NCBI RefSeq assembly: GCF_010389155.1 | Contig: NC_057767.1 | Location: 28,553,295-28,617,294 of the forward strand | Length of the DNA stretch: 64,000 nt | From: Erigeron canadensis | Lineage: Eukaryota > Streptophyta > Magnoliopsida > Asterales > Asteraceae | Reading direction: 5' to 3' | In this document: positions 46,594-59,582 of the stretch, in pieces | Numbering within the stretch: position 1 is the stretch's first letter | How the letters are laid out: each line of letters opens with the position of its first letter | The notes under the pieces: model-generated | The model's input: the letters and a program-made list of their open reading frames with translations, nothing else | The model's database searches: none | Told to the model about the DNA's origin: nothing | Program-made: the position numbers and the translations under genes

Positions 46594-49538
46594 TTAGATC
46601 ATATGCTGGTGCAGATCAGCAGCCTCCTGCTGGGCAAGCTCCATCAGCATAGCCTCGTCAAAGAACTTATTGATGCTCAGATTCTCGCTCATTCCTTTTC
46701 TGCGTCTTGTTTTGACCATAAATTCACGTCCAAGATGCTGAACTGGTGCAGGCTCAAGCGGTCTGAGTACGATACTGTCATCTAATGGATCACCAGGAAC
46801 AATGGCCCAGTGATCAAAAGTCGATAGAGCAAATGCCTGCCCCTGGGTATGATAACGTAAATCTGTCTCGAACCCAAACGATTCAATCACCGGTAGGAAT
46901 GCCTTGACTATATAGGCTGGGGTTCCTGCTTGAGGAACTTCCGCAGTTATAGCATGCCCACATCTTCTTGATAATACGTTGTATATGGCAGAAACACAAT
47001 CAATGGGTGTTTGTATCTCCACCAAATAAACCGGCTCCATGAGACGTGGTGTTGCTGTAAGAAAAGCTGAACAGGCCACACGCCGAGCCGTTGGAATGAT
47101 TTGACCGGTTCCTCGATACAATGGCTCAGGCGCAATCTTTGCACCGACTATTCTAAACTTTACATTACGCATGGGCTCATCACAAAGTGGGCCCTCGCGT
47201 GCACCCCACTGAAATCCCTGAACAATAGAGCCCTGCACAGCATTCAACAGGTTTTTGTCGACTTCACTAGACAGCGTGTCATCCACTAATACGTTAGGTC
47301 CCTGCTTTTCCGGTCCAAACGCCCATATAGATCTTGCAGCAAGAAGATCCCAATCATATTTAGTTTCAAAGAAATCCCCTAGCTTCTTTCTTGGCCAGTC
47401 AAAGCTGACAACACCATTCTCGATATCCTCCGCAAGTCTGCTTTCAAATGGTCCAGCAATCATAGTAAATTTATTTTTCTTGTTTGGAGTTTCCGCGAAG
47501 CATGTCCTAGCATAAGGATCCACCACTGTTTCACAAAAAGAGACCACAGGGTCTGCCACCTTGACTTCGACTTCTGAATATAGTTCTGTGAGATCCTTCA
47601 TAATGGAATCTAGATACAGCTCCCCCGTACCTAAGATAGTGTGCTCTCCAGATTCTTCGACTTTAGTAACAGCTAAGGGAAAGCTCTTGTTGATCTGCCT
47701 TAAACCTTGGACCATTTTCGGTAAATCACTTGGATTTAATGGCTCAATTGTTGTTTTCACCACTGGAAGAGTGTTGAACTGAAGTGGCCTAAATATGTAT
47801 ACATCCTCCTCATCAGATCTCGTATTACAAAGAGTTGCAGTCTTCATGATCGAAGCGTCAACACCCTCGATAAGCACCCAAGAGCCAGGAAGGGCCTTAT
47901 CAATAGGTATTCTGTAACGACCTTGATAAACCCATAATTTCGTTACTTCTTTAAGCGTCATGTCTTCCTCGTCATCTGGTGAATAACCTTCTCCAAGGAC
48001 ACGAACCGCCTGGCCTGTACGAAGTTCACCACTGTAGATCCTTCCGAATGCATCAAATACGCTACAGTCAGATTTGGGATACAATTTTGTTATATTGACC
48101 ATTAGTGGGCCAGAGGAATCAGAATGTTCCATGGCAGAGTAAATCACTGAATCTTTGGGCCCGGTATATATATATATTCAACCTTTCGAGACGCGGCCTC
48201 TTTGGCAGAAGGAATGTGCTGAACCAACATGTCAGTAAAGCCGGTGGCTGACCCGAAGACTGAGCTGCAAGCTAATCTAAGCAAAGGCCTCACATTCAAC
48301 TTATAGGCAGAATTACTCAGAGTGACACCTAGTTCTGCCAACGTTGTTTCCACGCTCTTTTTGTCTTCTCCAATGACTTGGCTGTAGATCTTGTAAAGAG
48401 GTTCGAGAATGAACTGCACAAATGACCTTTCTGTCCCACTTGCAGGCTGTTTCCTCTTAAAAGTTCTGGTAGCCGGATCATAATAATAATCTCCCCAAAG
48501 CCGAGAAGCAAACTTATTGGCATCAAAAGGAATTCCGTGAAGCCTAACATATAATCTGGCAAACGATTGCAAAGTGAAACACCATCCTGCACTCCCACTA
48601 GCAAAACAAACGTTTCCAGCAGCTGGATCGATAACTTGAATGTCACCAACAGTTGAAGATACCGCAGCAATGTGGTTATTGATGACTTCAATCGTATGTC
48701 TCAACTTATGATAAGCGTCTTTTGGAGGTAGTCTGAGCTCAGTTATTAGTCTGTCAACCTTGTTTATCACCACAACTATAGGCAAGCGGTCTTGAATGGC
48801 ATGTCGGATAGCTCTCTCAGTATTAACCATGACCCCTTCAGCAGCATCTACTATCAAAACCGCCCCATCAGCAAGTCTAAGAGCAGCAGTCATCTCGTCA
48901 GAAAAATCAACATGCCCGGGTGTATCCAAAACATTACACAAATAAGATTTCGAATTGCTATCTTCAAGAACGAGTGACATTGGAACCGCCTTGATTGATA
49001 TCCTTCTTTCCTGCTCATCTACCCTAGTATCAGTATACCTCATATGCTTCTCCTCACCGTTTTTATGATCAAAAGTCGATACATTGTGAGTTTGGTCAAC
49101 CAACATATCCATGAAAACCGTCTTGCCATGATGCAAGTGTCCAACTAAAGCAACATTCCTAACCAGAGTTGGGTTCGACGAGAGACCCAAAAGAAACGGT
49201 GTCGACACATAAGTAGACGAATCTTGAACGCCGACTTCAAACTTAACATCCCTGACCGGCTTAATGATAGGTACCTCGAGTGGCTGGTCGTCTTCATCCA
49301 TAACGAGTGTTTCCACGTCTTCACCGTACACTTCTTGTGCAGTCGGATAATACTTCTTATCTTCTCCAAGAACTACAATCTGATTATCCATATCGACATC
49401 ACACTCGACCCTATTCTCGCCTTCTTCGTCCTTCAATACGATTACATCTTCGTTATCTGTTTCATGACTCTCTTGGTCAGAGTCGACGTCATCAGGTCCA
49501 ATGTAGTTTCCAAACTCATCATATAAACTTTCATCCAT
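46594..49538 (-). CDS. CLO: U5 snRNP GTPase Snu114/CLO (EFTUD2), frameshifted at a TA repeat
   Basis: The spliceosomal EF-2-like GTPase of the U5 snRNP, which controls spliceosome activation. The acidic N terminus ([15 protein letters not shown]) is typical. GTPase motifs are GHLHHGKT (133-140), DTPGH (205-209), NKVD (259-262) and SGSAG. The second half carries the EF-2-like domains ([39 protein letters not shown]) and ends in a [10 protein letters not shown] tail. The coding region has no introns. The frame breaks at 48165-48176, a (TA)6 tract. Reading (TA)5 would join the two frames into about 980 residues, close to the roughly 987 of Arabidopsis CLO. As written, the product stops after 464 residues, before the later domains. 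The rest of both halves is free of stops, so either a very recent mutation or a sequence error explains it. Confidence 0.92.
48165..48176. repeat. TA microsatellite inside the CLO coding frame
   Basis: Six TA units in the coding sequence, at the YIY-TGPK region. One unit more or less changes the frame by two bases. This is the exact site of the CLO frame break. Confidence 0.9.
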
Positions 49539-50208
49539 CCTAACGAATGTTTAATAATATAATATAATTAAAATCCAAACACCTTAATTTACAAGATAAA
49601 ACTAATGTTTATTTTTGAGATAAAACTAATCGAATAATTATCCGTTTGTTTGATGTGTAATAATCGGCATCCCCCTATCCTCTATTTATAGAGAGAGACA
49701 TTATACGTACATTCCTAATTTGACATGTACAACAACGAACCTTGAGTTGCAAGCAATTAACCGATTATAATTAAGGTAAGTTATAATCTGATAGATGTTA
49801 TTGACAAAATAAAATAAAAACACGTTTTCTAAACTATTCAAGAAAAAATCATACGAGTAACACACGTATCATAACTTTCTCAATCAACTCAATAATTTTG
49901 TTTTGAAAAGTTTATTTATTTATTTATTTATTTTTTGAAAAGTATCAACTCAATAAATTTAATTAAACCCCATAACATATAATCGGCAAAACATAGATTT
50001 TGGGGAAATAAAAATCCCATTAAAAAAAAAGTTATTATAGCCAAATTTAGACATAATTAATTAATAGTAACATTTGATTAAAAAAAGATAAACCATAAAA
50101 AAAACCTAAAAGAAAAGAAAAAGTTTAAGTGAAACAAATTATATAACAGACTAATTTTCTTAAACCCTTTTTTTAGTTTCTTAAACCCTTGATGTGTCAC
50201 CTCAAATA
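49539..50208. promoter_or_regulatory. Divergent promoter region, CLO and Toc75 genes
   Basis: The minus-strand CLO start (49538) and plus-strand Toc75 start (50209) are 670 bp apart and face away from each other, so this spacer must contain both promoters. A five-codon upstream ORF (50192-50209) ends in TAA overlapping the Toc75 ATG. No transposon was recognised in it. Confidence 0.55.
49682..49690 (-). promoter_or_regulatory. Likely TATA box of the CLO gene
   Basis: TATAAATAG on the minus strand lies about 144 bp upstream of the CLO ATG, followed on the transcribed side by other AT-rich leader sequence. It falls in the 670 bp divergent spacer shared with the Toc75 gene. Confidence 0.5.
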
Positions 50209-53200
50209 ATGGCGTCCATGGCCATGGCCACTCTTTCGGGTCAATCCATGATCACCCTCCATCAAACCCAAACCCAAACCCGAATCCGAACCCGATCAAG
50301 TTTTTCCACTACTTCACCTTCTTCAGTCATTATAAGAAGTAATCACTCTACAATCAAATGTACCAAACTTTCTTCCCATAATGACCCAAAACATCGAACC
50401 AAAACCCGACCCATACTGAAACCCTTACTCACCGTAGCGGTATCCGCTGCAGCCGGCATTGCCCTCCATGCAGCCTACAATACGTTCGGCAATGGCGGCA
50501 GTAGTGGTGGTGGAGGTGGTGGTGGTAATGGTGGAGGTGGAGGAGGGGGTTTTTGGTCATTTTGGAAGAGGCTATTTACTCGTGTATTCAAAGCCGAAGA
50601 AAATGATCAATCTTTGGACTTAAACAAACTTAATGATTTTAAAAAGTATAAGTTATCCGAAATTATGTTTTTTGATATAAGTAAACAGGATTTTGTTAAT
50701 GGTTTAGATGATTGGTTATATGATATAGTTTGGATTAGATCGGGTAATTTGTATACGAAAGCCCAGTTGAAAAATGAGCTTCAAAACTTAGTTAGTAGTG
50801 GTTTCTTTGAAAAAGTTAACTTCGAGTTAAAGCCTAAAGCAGACGGGACGATAGGTGTGATTGTGTCGTTTTTGGAATCTACTTGGGAAAAGGCGGAGAA
50901 TTTTAGATGTTATGATGTGGGGTTGTTGCCGTTTGGTAAACAGAATAGCGAAATGATGAGAATGGAGAGGGTGAGACCATGTATTTTGTCAGAGAAAGTG
51001 CATAATGAGATTATGCAAATGGTGAATAAAGATGAAGGTGATAAGGTGAGTTTTAGGGTGATGATGGAGAGGGTTAGGGATCGGCTTGAGAAATGGTATC
51101 GTGATGAAGGGTATGTTTTGGCTAACGTTGTGAACGTTTTTAAGTTGAAGGATCGAAAGGAAGTTGTTTGTGAGATGGTGGAAGGTGATATTAATCAAGT
51201 TGAAACTCGGTTTCAAGATGAATTTGGGAATGTATGTAAAGGGAATACTCGGATTGAATTGGTGAATAGGCAATTGCCCAAACAGGTAATATTCTGGGTG
51301 TGTTTTTTGACATGAATCTTATAGGAACTTATCAGAGATTAAGATTATAATTTGGTTTTTACAGCTTCAAGAAGGAAATGTTTTCAACATTGAAGCATGG
51401 AACCAAGGTTTGAACAACCTAATTTCGCTATCTTTGTTTTCAAATGTTGAAGTATATCCCCGGCCTGCGAGAGAGGGAGGGTTTGTTTTAGAGATTAAAC
51501 TTCAAGAAAAAGGACTATATGATGCAAATGTCAATCCTTGCAATTGGAGGATTGAACCTAGATTTGGAGGCCTTCCAACTTTGGTAAATCAATCATAGTT
51601 ATAATCTTAAGTACAAAAATTTTGTGAAAATGGTTATTATTCATTGTTTTGCATGTTGTTCAGGCTGAAGTCCAACCAGGTGGAACCGCTACATTTAAGC
51701 GACGGAATATAAATGGTCTTAACAGGTCAATTTATGGGTCTGTGACCACCAGTAATTTTCTCAAGCCTCAGGTGATTATCCTTGCTTTAAACCTATCTTA
51801 AAATACCCATATTGAAGTTGGGATGGTGTCTCTTATCAAGTTATATGTTCCATGTCTGCCTACTGCGTGTTGGTTAGAGATTCACAAACGGGCGTGTGCC
51901 CAAGGCTGGTACTTTTTAGCTCATAGCCTGTTTGACCCAGAAGTCGCAAAACATTTGATAGAAAGTCAAAGCTAAGCCTGGTCGTGTGACTCCTTTTGTA
52001 GGAATGTCAGGCCTTACAGCTCAGGTCCCTTGAGAATGCAGCATAAAAAATTTGGTATACTGGGTTAAAGGGACAGGACATTCTCACAAAACCAAATATT
52101 TTTATTGAGTGTTTGGGCCGACTGCTAATTTGAGGCTCAAACGGGCTTAGGAGTTAGGATCAAGCTGGAAAATATATGCTTTATAGATGTAGATTTCTAT
52201 ATTCAGATGCTCTATCAAACTCAGGTATTTTGGTTTCACTTTTCATCAAATGAAGGTAACAAAAAAAGTAAAATTCAAAGCATTTTGGACTCTGCATATG
52301 TGCAATCTTTTTGCACCTCTAATACATCAATATTTTATTATGATACATAATATTCCTCATGTACTGATCTTTGCAAGTCTTGAAAGCTTTCCGTCTACTG
52401 TAGGATGATCTGGAATTTGAGCTTCAGTATCTGCATCCTTACTTGGATGGTGTAAGTAATCCCAGGAACCGTACTTTACAAATGAGCTGCTCGAAAACCA
52501 GAAAACACAGTCCGGACTTCACAGGTGGACCTGAAGTACCCGAAGTACCTAATATATGGGTCAACAGCTCTGGCATCAAAGCTAATATCAGTGAGGTGGA
52601 CGACACTAATCTTTGTATGCTACAACACAAATATTTACATTAGCTGATAATTAGCTAATTTTTCCCAGGATATCGCCGATGACAGCAAACTTACATATGG
52701 AATTGCTATGGAAAAGAGAATGACACGTGATGGAAGCAATCATATTACTTCAAATGGTAAAAGGTTTACACCAAATGGCGATATTAGAACAGATGGTCTT
52801 CCAACAACATCAAGTGGAACGCACATAGACCAATCCGCATTTGCTCAAGCTAGTATTGTAAAAGACAACACTAAGTTTGTAAATGGAGCAATCGTCGGTA
52901 CAAGAAATGTCTTTCAGGTCATTCTTGACCAAAAAGTGTTTCGACTTATACAAGAATCACCCATTTTGGCCCAAATCTGTTCTGATTAGTTACTCAAGCT
53001 GCTGAATATTTCAGGTTGACCAAGGTCTAGGCATCGGCAGCAAGTTCCCATTATTTAATCGTCACCAACTAACAATGACAAAATTCATACCGCTGAAGAA
53101 AGTGGAGGAAGGTGCTGGCAAATCACCACCACCAGTGCTTGTTCTTCACGGGAATTATGGTAGATACATGGGTGATCTGCCTAGTTATGATGCCTTCATT

Positions 53201-53755
53201 CTTGGTGGTCCTTACTCAGTTAGGGGCTACAATCCGGGTGAGATAGGCACCAGTAAAAAGATGCTTGAGGTACATTTTGGTGCTTTCAGCTCTTTTGACA
53301 TAGTTAAGTTTTGTTTTAACTTTTATATAATCTGTTTTAATGTTCTGTTCCTGTTTGTATATATCTGATTATTTGATCTTTAGATAAGCTGGCAATCCGA
53401 AACACATTTGTTTATTCATTAATTACTATCAGTCTATCACTTCATTCATTATTTTATTAACGGATTCCCACATTTTCTTTTGTGAACTAAAATTTGTTTT
53501 GATGTTTATATACAGCTCGCAGCTGAAGTACGAGTGCCTGTGAAAAAGGCACATGTGTTTGCATTTGCAGAACACAGGAATGATTTGGGCAGTTCAAAGG
53601 ACGTAAATGGGAATGCGACTGAGGTGGACGCACGAAAGGGTCATGGTTCCTCTTTTGGGGCCAGGGTTATGATAGGTCCAGTACGAGCAGAGTATGCTGT
53701 TAATCTCAACTCAGAAGGTGGTGGTTTATCTTTCAGTTTTGGAGATAGATTTTGA
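50209..53755 (+). CDS. TOC75: Toc75-type chloroplast outer-envelope import channel
   Basis: An Omp85-family beta-barrel that forms the protein-import channel of the plastid outer envelope. Seven exons encode 779 residues: 50209-51285, 51365-51583, 51664-51771, 52404-52595, 52669-52917, 53015-53269, 53516-53755. All phases are 0 and all introns GT-AG. The N-terminal transit region is Ser/Thr-rich. It is followed by the poly-glycine block (about residues 100-120) that diverts Toc75 to the outer envelope. POTRA repeats follow (FKKYKLSEIMFFD, LVSSGFFEKV, KWYRDEGYVLANVV). The barrel has SVTTSNFLKPQDDLEF, GLGIGSKFPLFNRHQLT, PSYDAFILGGPYSVRGYNPGE and a C-terminal FGDRF. From memory of Arabidopsis Toc75-III this copy is shorter (about 818 there) and lacks an acidic stretch before RARPC. 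It may therefore be a diverged paralogue. The ATG at 50209 is the first in frame. Confidence 0.93.
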
Positions 53756-54705
53756 GACTTATTTGTGTATCTACCAATTTATCTTTCTGTTTTCTGATTT
53801 GTATATACAAAGAACTTATGTCGCCTATAGACTGAACCCATGTACTGTACAGTAACTACTTATGCCTGGTTAATGGAACTGGATCAACAAGGTAACAGAA
53901 TGAACACATGAACACTGAACAGCATGATTCATATAACCTTCCATTATAATGCTTGGTTGATGAATGATATGTTGGAATGATAACTCTTAAAGTCATTCTT
54001 ATTTGTGTATTGGCTTACTATACATGGATATTTATGCAACTTGACAAAGGTTTTTGTTGCATATATTGAGTTATGGTGTTTTTATGTCAAGATGTGGGAT
54101 TGAATTTTGAGAATAGGATATGATAAATAGGATCTGGTTTGTAGTTATGATAGGAATGTGTTTGTGAAAGAAATCTCTGAACCATCCATTAGACAGATAA
54201 GACAGATTACATCTTATCTCCCTTATACCTTCCCCCCCAGAGGGAATTGGGCATTGCCCATTGGAATAAGCAAATGTATATTTCCTGTCATTATAAAGTT
54301 TTTTATCATTGTAATTAGAACTAAGATCCAGTTACATTCCTAAACCTAATAAAATAGATACCATAAAAAGCTTTACACTCTAACCGAAGAAGAAAAGAAA
54401 AATAACTCTTGGACTATCGTCCTTCCTGTTAATGCACGCTGAACACTAACTTGTTAATTTGTTATGTAGAAAAGACCTAATTTGCTGACTTCCTCCAGTT
54501 CAGATGTATTTGTATTACTGCAAGGTTTTACATTAAATAAAATTATAGAACTCAATACTCCTTCCTATATCTTCCAACTTTACATTAAATTGTATAACTA
54601 TTCCAGCATTTGCAGATAAATACTCGTATTTTTGAACAAAATTACAAAATCAAAGAACCTAACAACATTCAAATAGGTGAATATTTCTCACCGTGTATGA
54701 AAAAA
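53756..54705. other. Convergent 3' spacer, Toc75 and J-protein genes
   Basis: Contains the two facing 3' UTRs. No additional gene was seen. Confidence 0.5.
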
Positions 54706-57700
54706 TCACAACCCTAGTTCCCTTTTTAATTGAGCAAGTGCAGCTTCAATCTCATCTATATTATCTTCAATACTGCTTCCACTTTTACTTTCAGTTTTAC
54801 TACCATTTTCAGTTCTACTCTTACCTGAACTTGCAGGTTCTTTATATTCTCGCTTTGTGTCCTCTTCGGTATCTGTGATGTTCAGCTCTTTTTCAAGAAA
54901 CTCGACAAACTCTTCCCCAATTTCCTATCAATTGCAACCAGTTTAGTATCATTTATGTAACCTGAAGGTGGCAAATTTGGCTCATTTTACCTATAAATAG
55001 GCCAATATGGGTTATGTGTGATCTCTAACAGGTAAATTGACTGACTAAAAGAGAAGCCGGTAAAATGGGTTAAAGATGTTAAACATCATCTGAAAGGTAT
55101 TTTAAATAAACCCTCTTAGATTGTTTTATCTGAAAAAGCTTAATTACTGTGTTATCATACTGATTGTTTATAGAAGTAAAAAAGTTATATAAAGTGTTGT
55201 AGGTCGACCCAGGCAACTTGTTTTGACCCACTACTAAATATTTACATGTTTCAACCTATTATGTCCTACATCAATTTAAGGAAAATCTTACTGATAATTC
55301 CTCCCATAAGCTCTTCGGTTTTGTTTGTGAAGGAGCGTTTGCCTCCCAGTTCCTGTATTCTTCTTGCAGATCTTTAAGGAAGTCCCCTAAACCAAGCAAA
55401 TATAGATCTCAAGAACACGATCATATGGATTTCATATTAGACATAACGAGCTTTGAACAAAACAATAAGTTTAGATTTATATATTCATGAAAAAAAGATG
55501 AGTCTACCTAATGATATTTGGACATCCCTCACAAAATTACCTGCACAAGTGGTTTAAGGTATGAGGACAAGAAACTTGGTAGCTGATCCTATCAAAGTCT
55601 GAGGTTCTGCTCGTTTTATATCACTAGCCGTCTAGCCTAGCCCCCGTATTTCACTTTGTGGCTCCCGTATTTAATTTTCTTAATATAACTTTTTAACTCT
55701 TATTTTGTCATACAAATGGGACCATAAAATGAAGATGTTGGATGACCAAAGCGATTTGGACCTAAGATTTTTGCAGAACAAGGTCATGAACATACATATT
55801 AGTTTAGAGGCATATACACATAGGAATAACAATTAAGAGGTATAACGCTATAGAGTAGTACGACACATGAGCACGTGATTTCAATAGATCACGTAAAAAC
55901 AGTTAAGTAAAGTAACTTTAATATGAAATATGTACATGTGTGACTATTTTAGAATAGTAAAGAAAACCACAAATGGTATGTAATCCCATTAACCAAAAAA
56001 AAACATGCATAACACATTTAAACCATAGTAGTTTAAGGGTCAACCCTTGGATGCAAACTAGAAAAATTTAGTAAACAAGAAAAGTTTTAAAGTGCATAAT
56101 TAATTTACCGAAACCATAAAACTCTTCATCTTCCGCACGCTTGTAGTTGTACGCTTCAGATGTACGGCTTCCAGAGTCGTACTTCTTACGTGAATCTGAA
56201 TTCAAAACCGTATTGTATGCATGTTTTATTCTCAAAAATTTCTCTTGAGCATTAGCCTGGGCATCAAGAGTTCACTGATTTGTTAAATCACAAAAGTCAT
56301 AGCTTTAGCCATCTCAATATTTAATTACTCATGCTATACAACTTTTATCCACTTTGATTACTCTAGATAGATAAACCCTGTTATTATTCTAGCTGCAAAT
56401 ATCTTTAGACCTTTCCAACAGATATTCATAAAGTGTCCATTACAACATCTAAACTATTGTAAACTTTAAGGAACTACATGATATAAGTCCTACGAGTTGG
56501 CTTAGTGGCAAATATAAAAGGAGGATAACATTCACACCTCAGTAGAGGTCAAAGATTCAAATCCCTCTAGATGTAAACAATTTCTAGGAGCCATGCCCGC
56601 CTTAAAATTAATAAGATTTTCCCGGTTAATGCAGAGAGGATGCTTTGCATAAACCTGGCCACCATAAGGTAAAGGCGAAGCCAAAGTATAAAATATCTAC
56701 TTTATCACCTTTGGGGCCAAGCTAGAGGAATATTCCTTAAACATTTAATCTTGATAGGAAAATTGCAAAGGTAACAAAAATTCCCAAATTTGACTATGTG
56801 GGGTACTAAAAATCATCTCACTCATCGAATGGAGTGGTAGTTCAAAACTTTCAAAAGATATAACTTTTCTGAAACTTGAACTAAATACGGATATCTAACT
56901 TTTATCTAAACTGAACTTTCTCTCCTAAAGCAGTCTTGAACTAAACTTCACTCTTAAACAGGTCAAAATGTAACATTAATAAAGAAAATCGTGTACAAAT
57001 TCAGGAGTTCTGTTTATACTTTCTTTGCAATGTTCACATTCTTAATCAATGTCCACAAAGCAATATACTTTCATACAAAAACCTAAATGCAAAACCCCAA
57101 ACTGCAATATATAATAGAAAAAAACAAGAGTTTTAAAAATCAGATTTTACAAGGCCAGGTACTCCCTACAAGCTCAGTGACTGAGGTGAACTGATCCGAA
57201 TTGGCCAAAAACACCGGTTTGGTCACAAATTGGTTTGAAGTATTCGAACAACTGTGTTAAGGTTTCTAAACATATTTCTAGGTTCCTATAAACATGTCAT
57301 ACCTATAATTTTGAAATCTATATCCAGGCCAAAACTCACTAAAATTACAATTAAAGATACACAAATATCAACAAATGCACCACCAACAATTCATCAAAAT
57401 CAAACAAAAAGTTCAAACATTTAACAAAAATACCTCTTTATTGACATCAGGGTGATACTTTAAAGCAAGTTTTCTATAAGCCCTTTTGATCTCAGCTGGT
57501 GTAGCAGAAGGAGATACTCCCAAAACTTGATAAGGTGATTCTTTACTAGCTTTCACAAGGGTACTATGGTAATTTCCACTACTTCTTCTTCTTTTTATGA
57601 TTTTGAAATTTGTGTATATGGTGGTGGGTGTGAACGAAAAAGATTGGGAATCAAGAAAGATAGAAGAATTGAGGTTACTTCCATACCCAAATCTGCATAT

Positions 57701-57787
57701 GGGTATGAAGAAGAAAGATGGCTGATTTTGTATTGAAAATGATGAGGAGTTTGGGAATGGAGATAAGGGATTTACATGCATATTCAT
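54706..57787 (-). CDS. Plastid-targeted J-domain (DnaJ-like) protein
   Basis: A co-chaperone predicted to stimulate Hsp70 ATPase in the plastid. Four exons (minus: 57434-57787, 56109-56256, 55292-55386, 54706-54924) encode 271 residues with intact phases and GT-AG introns. Residues 1-80 are Ser/Phe-rich with basic residues and few acidic ones, as in a transit peptide. The J domain runs from about 84 to 150: [35 protein letters not shown] with the catalytic HPD at 112-114, and the helix IV region [14 protein letters not shown]. The tail is acidic and Ser-rich ([31 protein letters not shown]). There is no Gly/Phe or zinc-finger region, so it is a class III (DJC-type) protein. No ferredoxin-like domain is present, which excludes the DJC76/77 group. 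A start three bases upstream is TTG, so ATG at 57787 is used. Confidence 0.87.
56490..56690 (+). repeat. tRNA-derived SINE in intron 1 of the J-protein gene
   Basis: An A-box-like GTTGGCTTAGTGGCA (56496-56510) and a B-box-like GGTCAAAGATTCAAATCCC (about 56547-56565) lie at polymerase III promoter spacing. They are followed by a plant-SINE-like body (CTAGGAGCCATGCCCGCC... GGTAAAGGCG). It is inserted antisense to the J-protein gene. Confidence 0.55.
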
Positions 57788-58150
57788 CAAGTCATAATCT
57801 TTGTTGAAAATTTAGGGGTTTGATGGATGTGATTCCCTTCTTATTATTGGTTGTATGGTGTGTGTTGAGTTAGAAAAAGATATTGTTCAATGCTCGTCAA
57901 GGTTTCGATTCGATACAGGAATGTTTGGGTTTTGTTTCTCGAAGTGGTTTAATATTTAGGGTTTTTTACATAGGAAATGATTAATCTTCATAACAAAGTA
58001 GTCTAAAAATCCTCCTAATAGATTATGACATGTGGAAAAATCAGAGGACAAGATTAGGAAAGAAAATTAGTGGATACCCATGTTACTTTCTTAAAGTGTT
58101 AGGAGGATTTTTAGGCCATTTTGTTAGGAGGATTAGACATTTTCATTTTT
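57788..58150. other. Promoter side of the J-protein gene
   Basis: Upstream flank of the minus-strand gene. A conserved-looking AGGAGGATT... repeat pair occurs at 58005-58020 and 58100-58140 (TCCTCCTAA and its complement). No gene was seen. Confidence 0.4.
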
Positions 58151-59165
58151 ACATACATCTCCCAAAAAATTTTACTAATTGCAAATATATCCAAAGTAAT
58201 TAAATTTAAATTAACAAATTTCTCCATTCTTAGTTCTTCTTGTCATAAAGATCATTATACCCTTTCTCCTCCATTAAGAGCCGATTAATCCCTCCAAAAT
58301 AATTTTTCTAAATAATCCCTCCATTTATGTATTGAGTCTTCATAAATATACTCTTACTCTCTTGATCAATAAAACAATTCATTAACAATTGATACCGTCT
58401 CTTTAATCAAGTAAGTGGTTTTTAGCATACTTACAATTCGTTATAATGCATTGCTGTATATTTTTTATATTAATTTTATAATATGGTAGTGGCATACTGG
58501 CATTTTTTTTTATTTCATAATTTTTATCAATTTTCGTCATTATAGTCGTAGTTATAATTTTTTGATTTCATAATTCTAAATATTTTTGTTAATCATTATC
58601 TTTTTATGTTTGATAATGTTTCTTGAACAGATTGTGTCATACTTGATATAACTAATTGTTATATCCCAAATATGATGACATTCACCAATCAAAATTGTAT
58701 CACTTGCTATGTGTATTACCAGTGAGATATATAGTTATAAAATGTAGCAATACAATTAGCATTTTTTTGCTAATGAAAGACACACAACAACGATACATAA
58801 CTGTATCTGTTAATTTTGCAGAGTTTTTTTTTTTTTTTTTGAGATGGTACATAGTGTAGAAATACTAGAGATTTGTGAAATAAATGTAAACTTTGATAGA
58901 ACTACGCCTGCCTGGGATGTTTACTCTTTTTATTTGATGATCCATTTGAATATTGGTAGTTATAATTTGGATGCCATCTTGGATGGATGATTGTTAATTT
59001 GTTATTGATGAGAGAGTAAAATTGTCATAATTCTAAATATTTTTGATATAATATATATGATTGGATATAAATGTAAAATTATATAAGAATGGGGATAATT
59101 GTAAATTTAAATATAATTTGGATATATATGTAATTAGTAAAGTTTTTTAAGGGATGTATGTAATT
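58151..59165. mobile_element. DNA transposon with inverted ends, about 1 kb
   Basis: The left end, ACATACATCTCCCAAAAAAT then TTTACTAATTGCAAATATAT, matches the reverse complement of the right end, ACATACATCCCTTAAAAAAC then TTTACTAATTACATATATAT. The arms align for about 85 bp. The centre contains no supportable ORF and a long T run at about 58827-58840. The superfamily is uncertain. Confidence 0.6.
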
Positions 59166-59173
59166 CTCTCTAA

Positions 59174-59582
59174 TCTATACTCCTTTAATAAGCAAACTAC
59201 CTCACCCCTCTTTTAACACCTCTACCTTTAAAATGTCTTTTATGCCCTCCTAATTTACACTACCCTATTTTTTTCTCCATCACGCTCATTACACACACAT
59301 ACGTTCATCCAATTTCCGATTTTCTCTCCCTCCCCCCTTATCTGATTTCTCCCCCCATAAACACCATCCACCACCGCCCCAAATACCACCATCCACCGCC
59401 GCAATCCACCTTCTATGTACGCTATCCCCCCATAAACACCATCCACCACCGCCCCAAAAACCACCATCCACCGCCGCCAGCTTATTTTTTTTTCTTTTTC
59501 ATCGTCGCCGCCCCACAAACCACCATCAAACCACCGGCGTTTTTTTCTTATTCCCCGCTGCATCGCGCGGGTACAACGCTAG
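59174..59582 (+). mobile_element. Non-autonomous Helitron, 409 bp
   Basis: It starts TCTATACTCCTTTAATAAGC after an A. It ends with the hairpin CCCGCTGCATCGCGCGGG, TACAACG and CTAG before a T. All Helitron hallmarks are present. The body is C-rich with repeated CCACCGCC units, which create a false Gly/Trp-rich reading frame on the minus strand. Confidence 0.75.

Noticed and set aside
46947..47144. Extra frames inside the CLO gene on both strands
   Set aside because: All are shadows of the long conserved CLO reading frames.
59255..59563. Minus-strand Gly/Trp-rich frame
   Set aside because: It is the reverse of the C-rich body of the Helitron at 59174-59582; the repeats, not coding constraint, keep it open.
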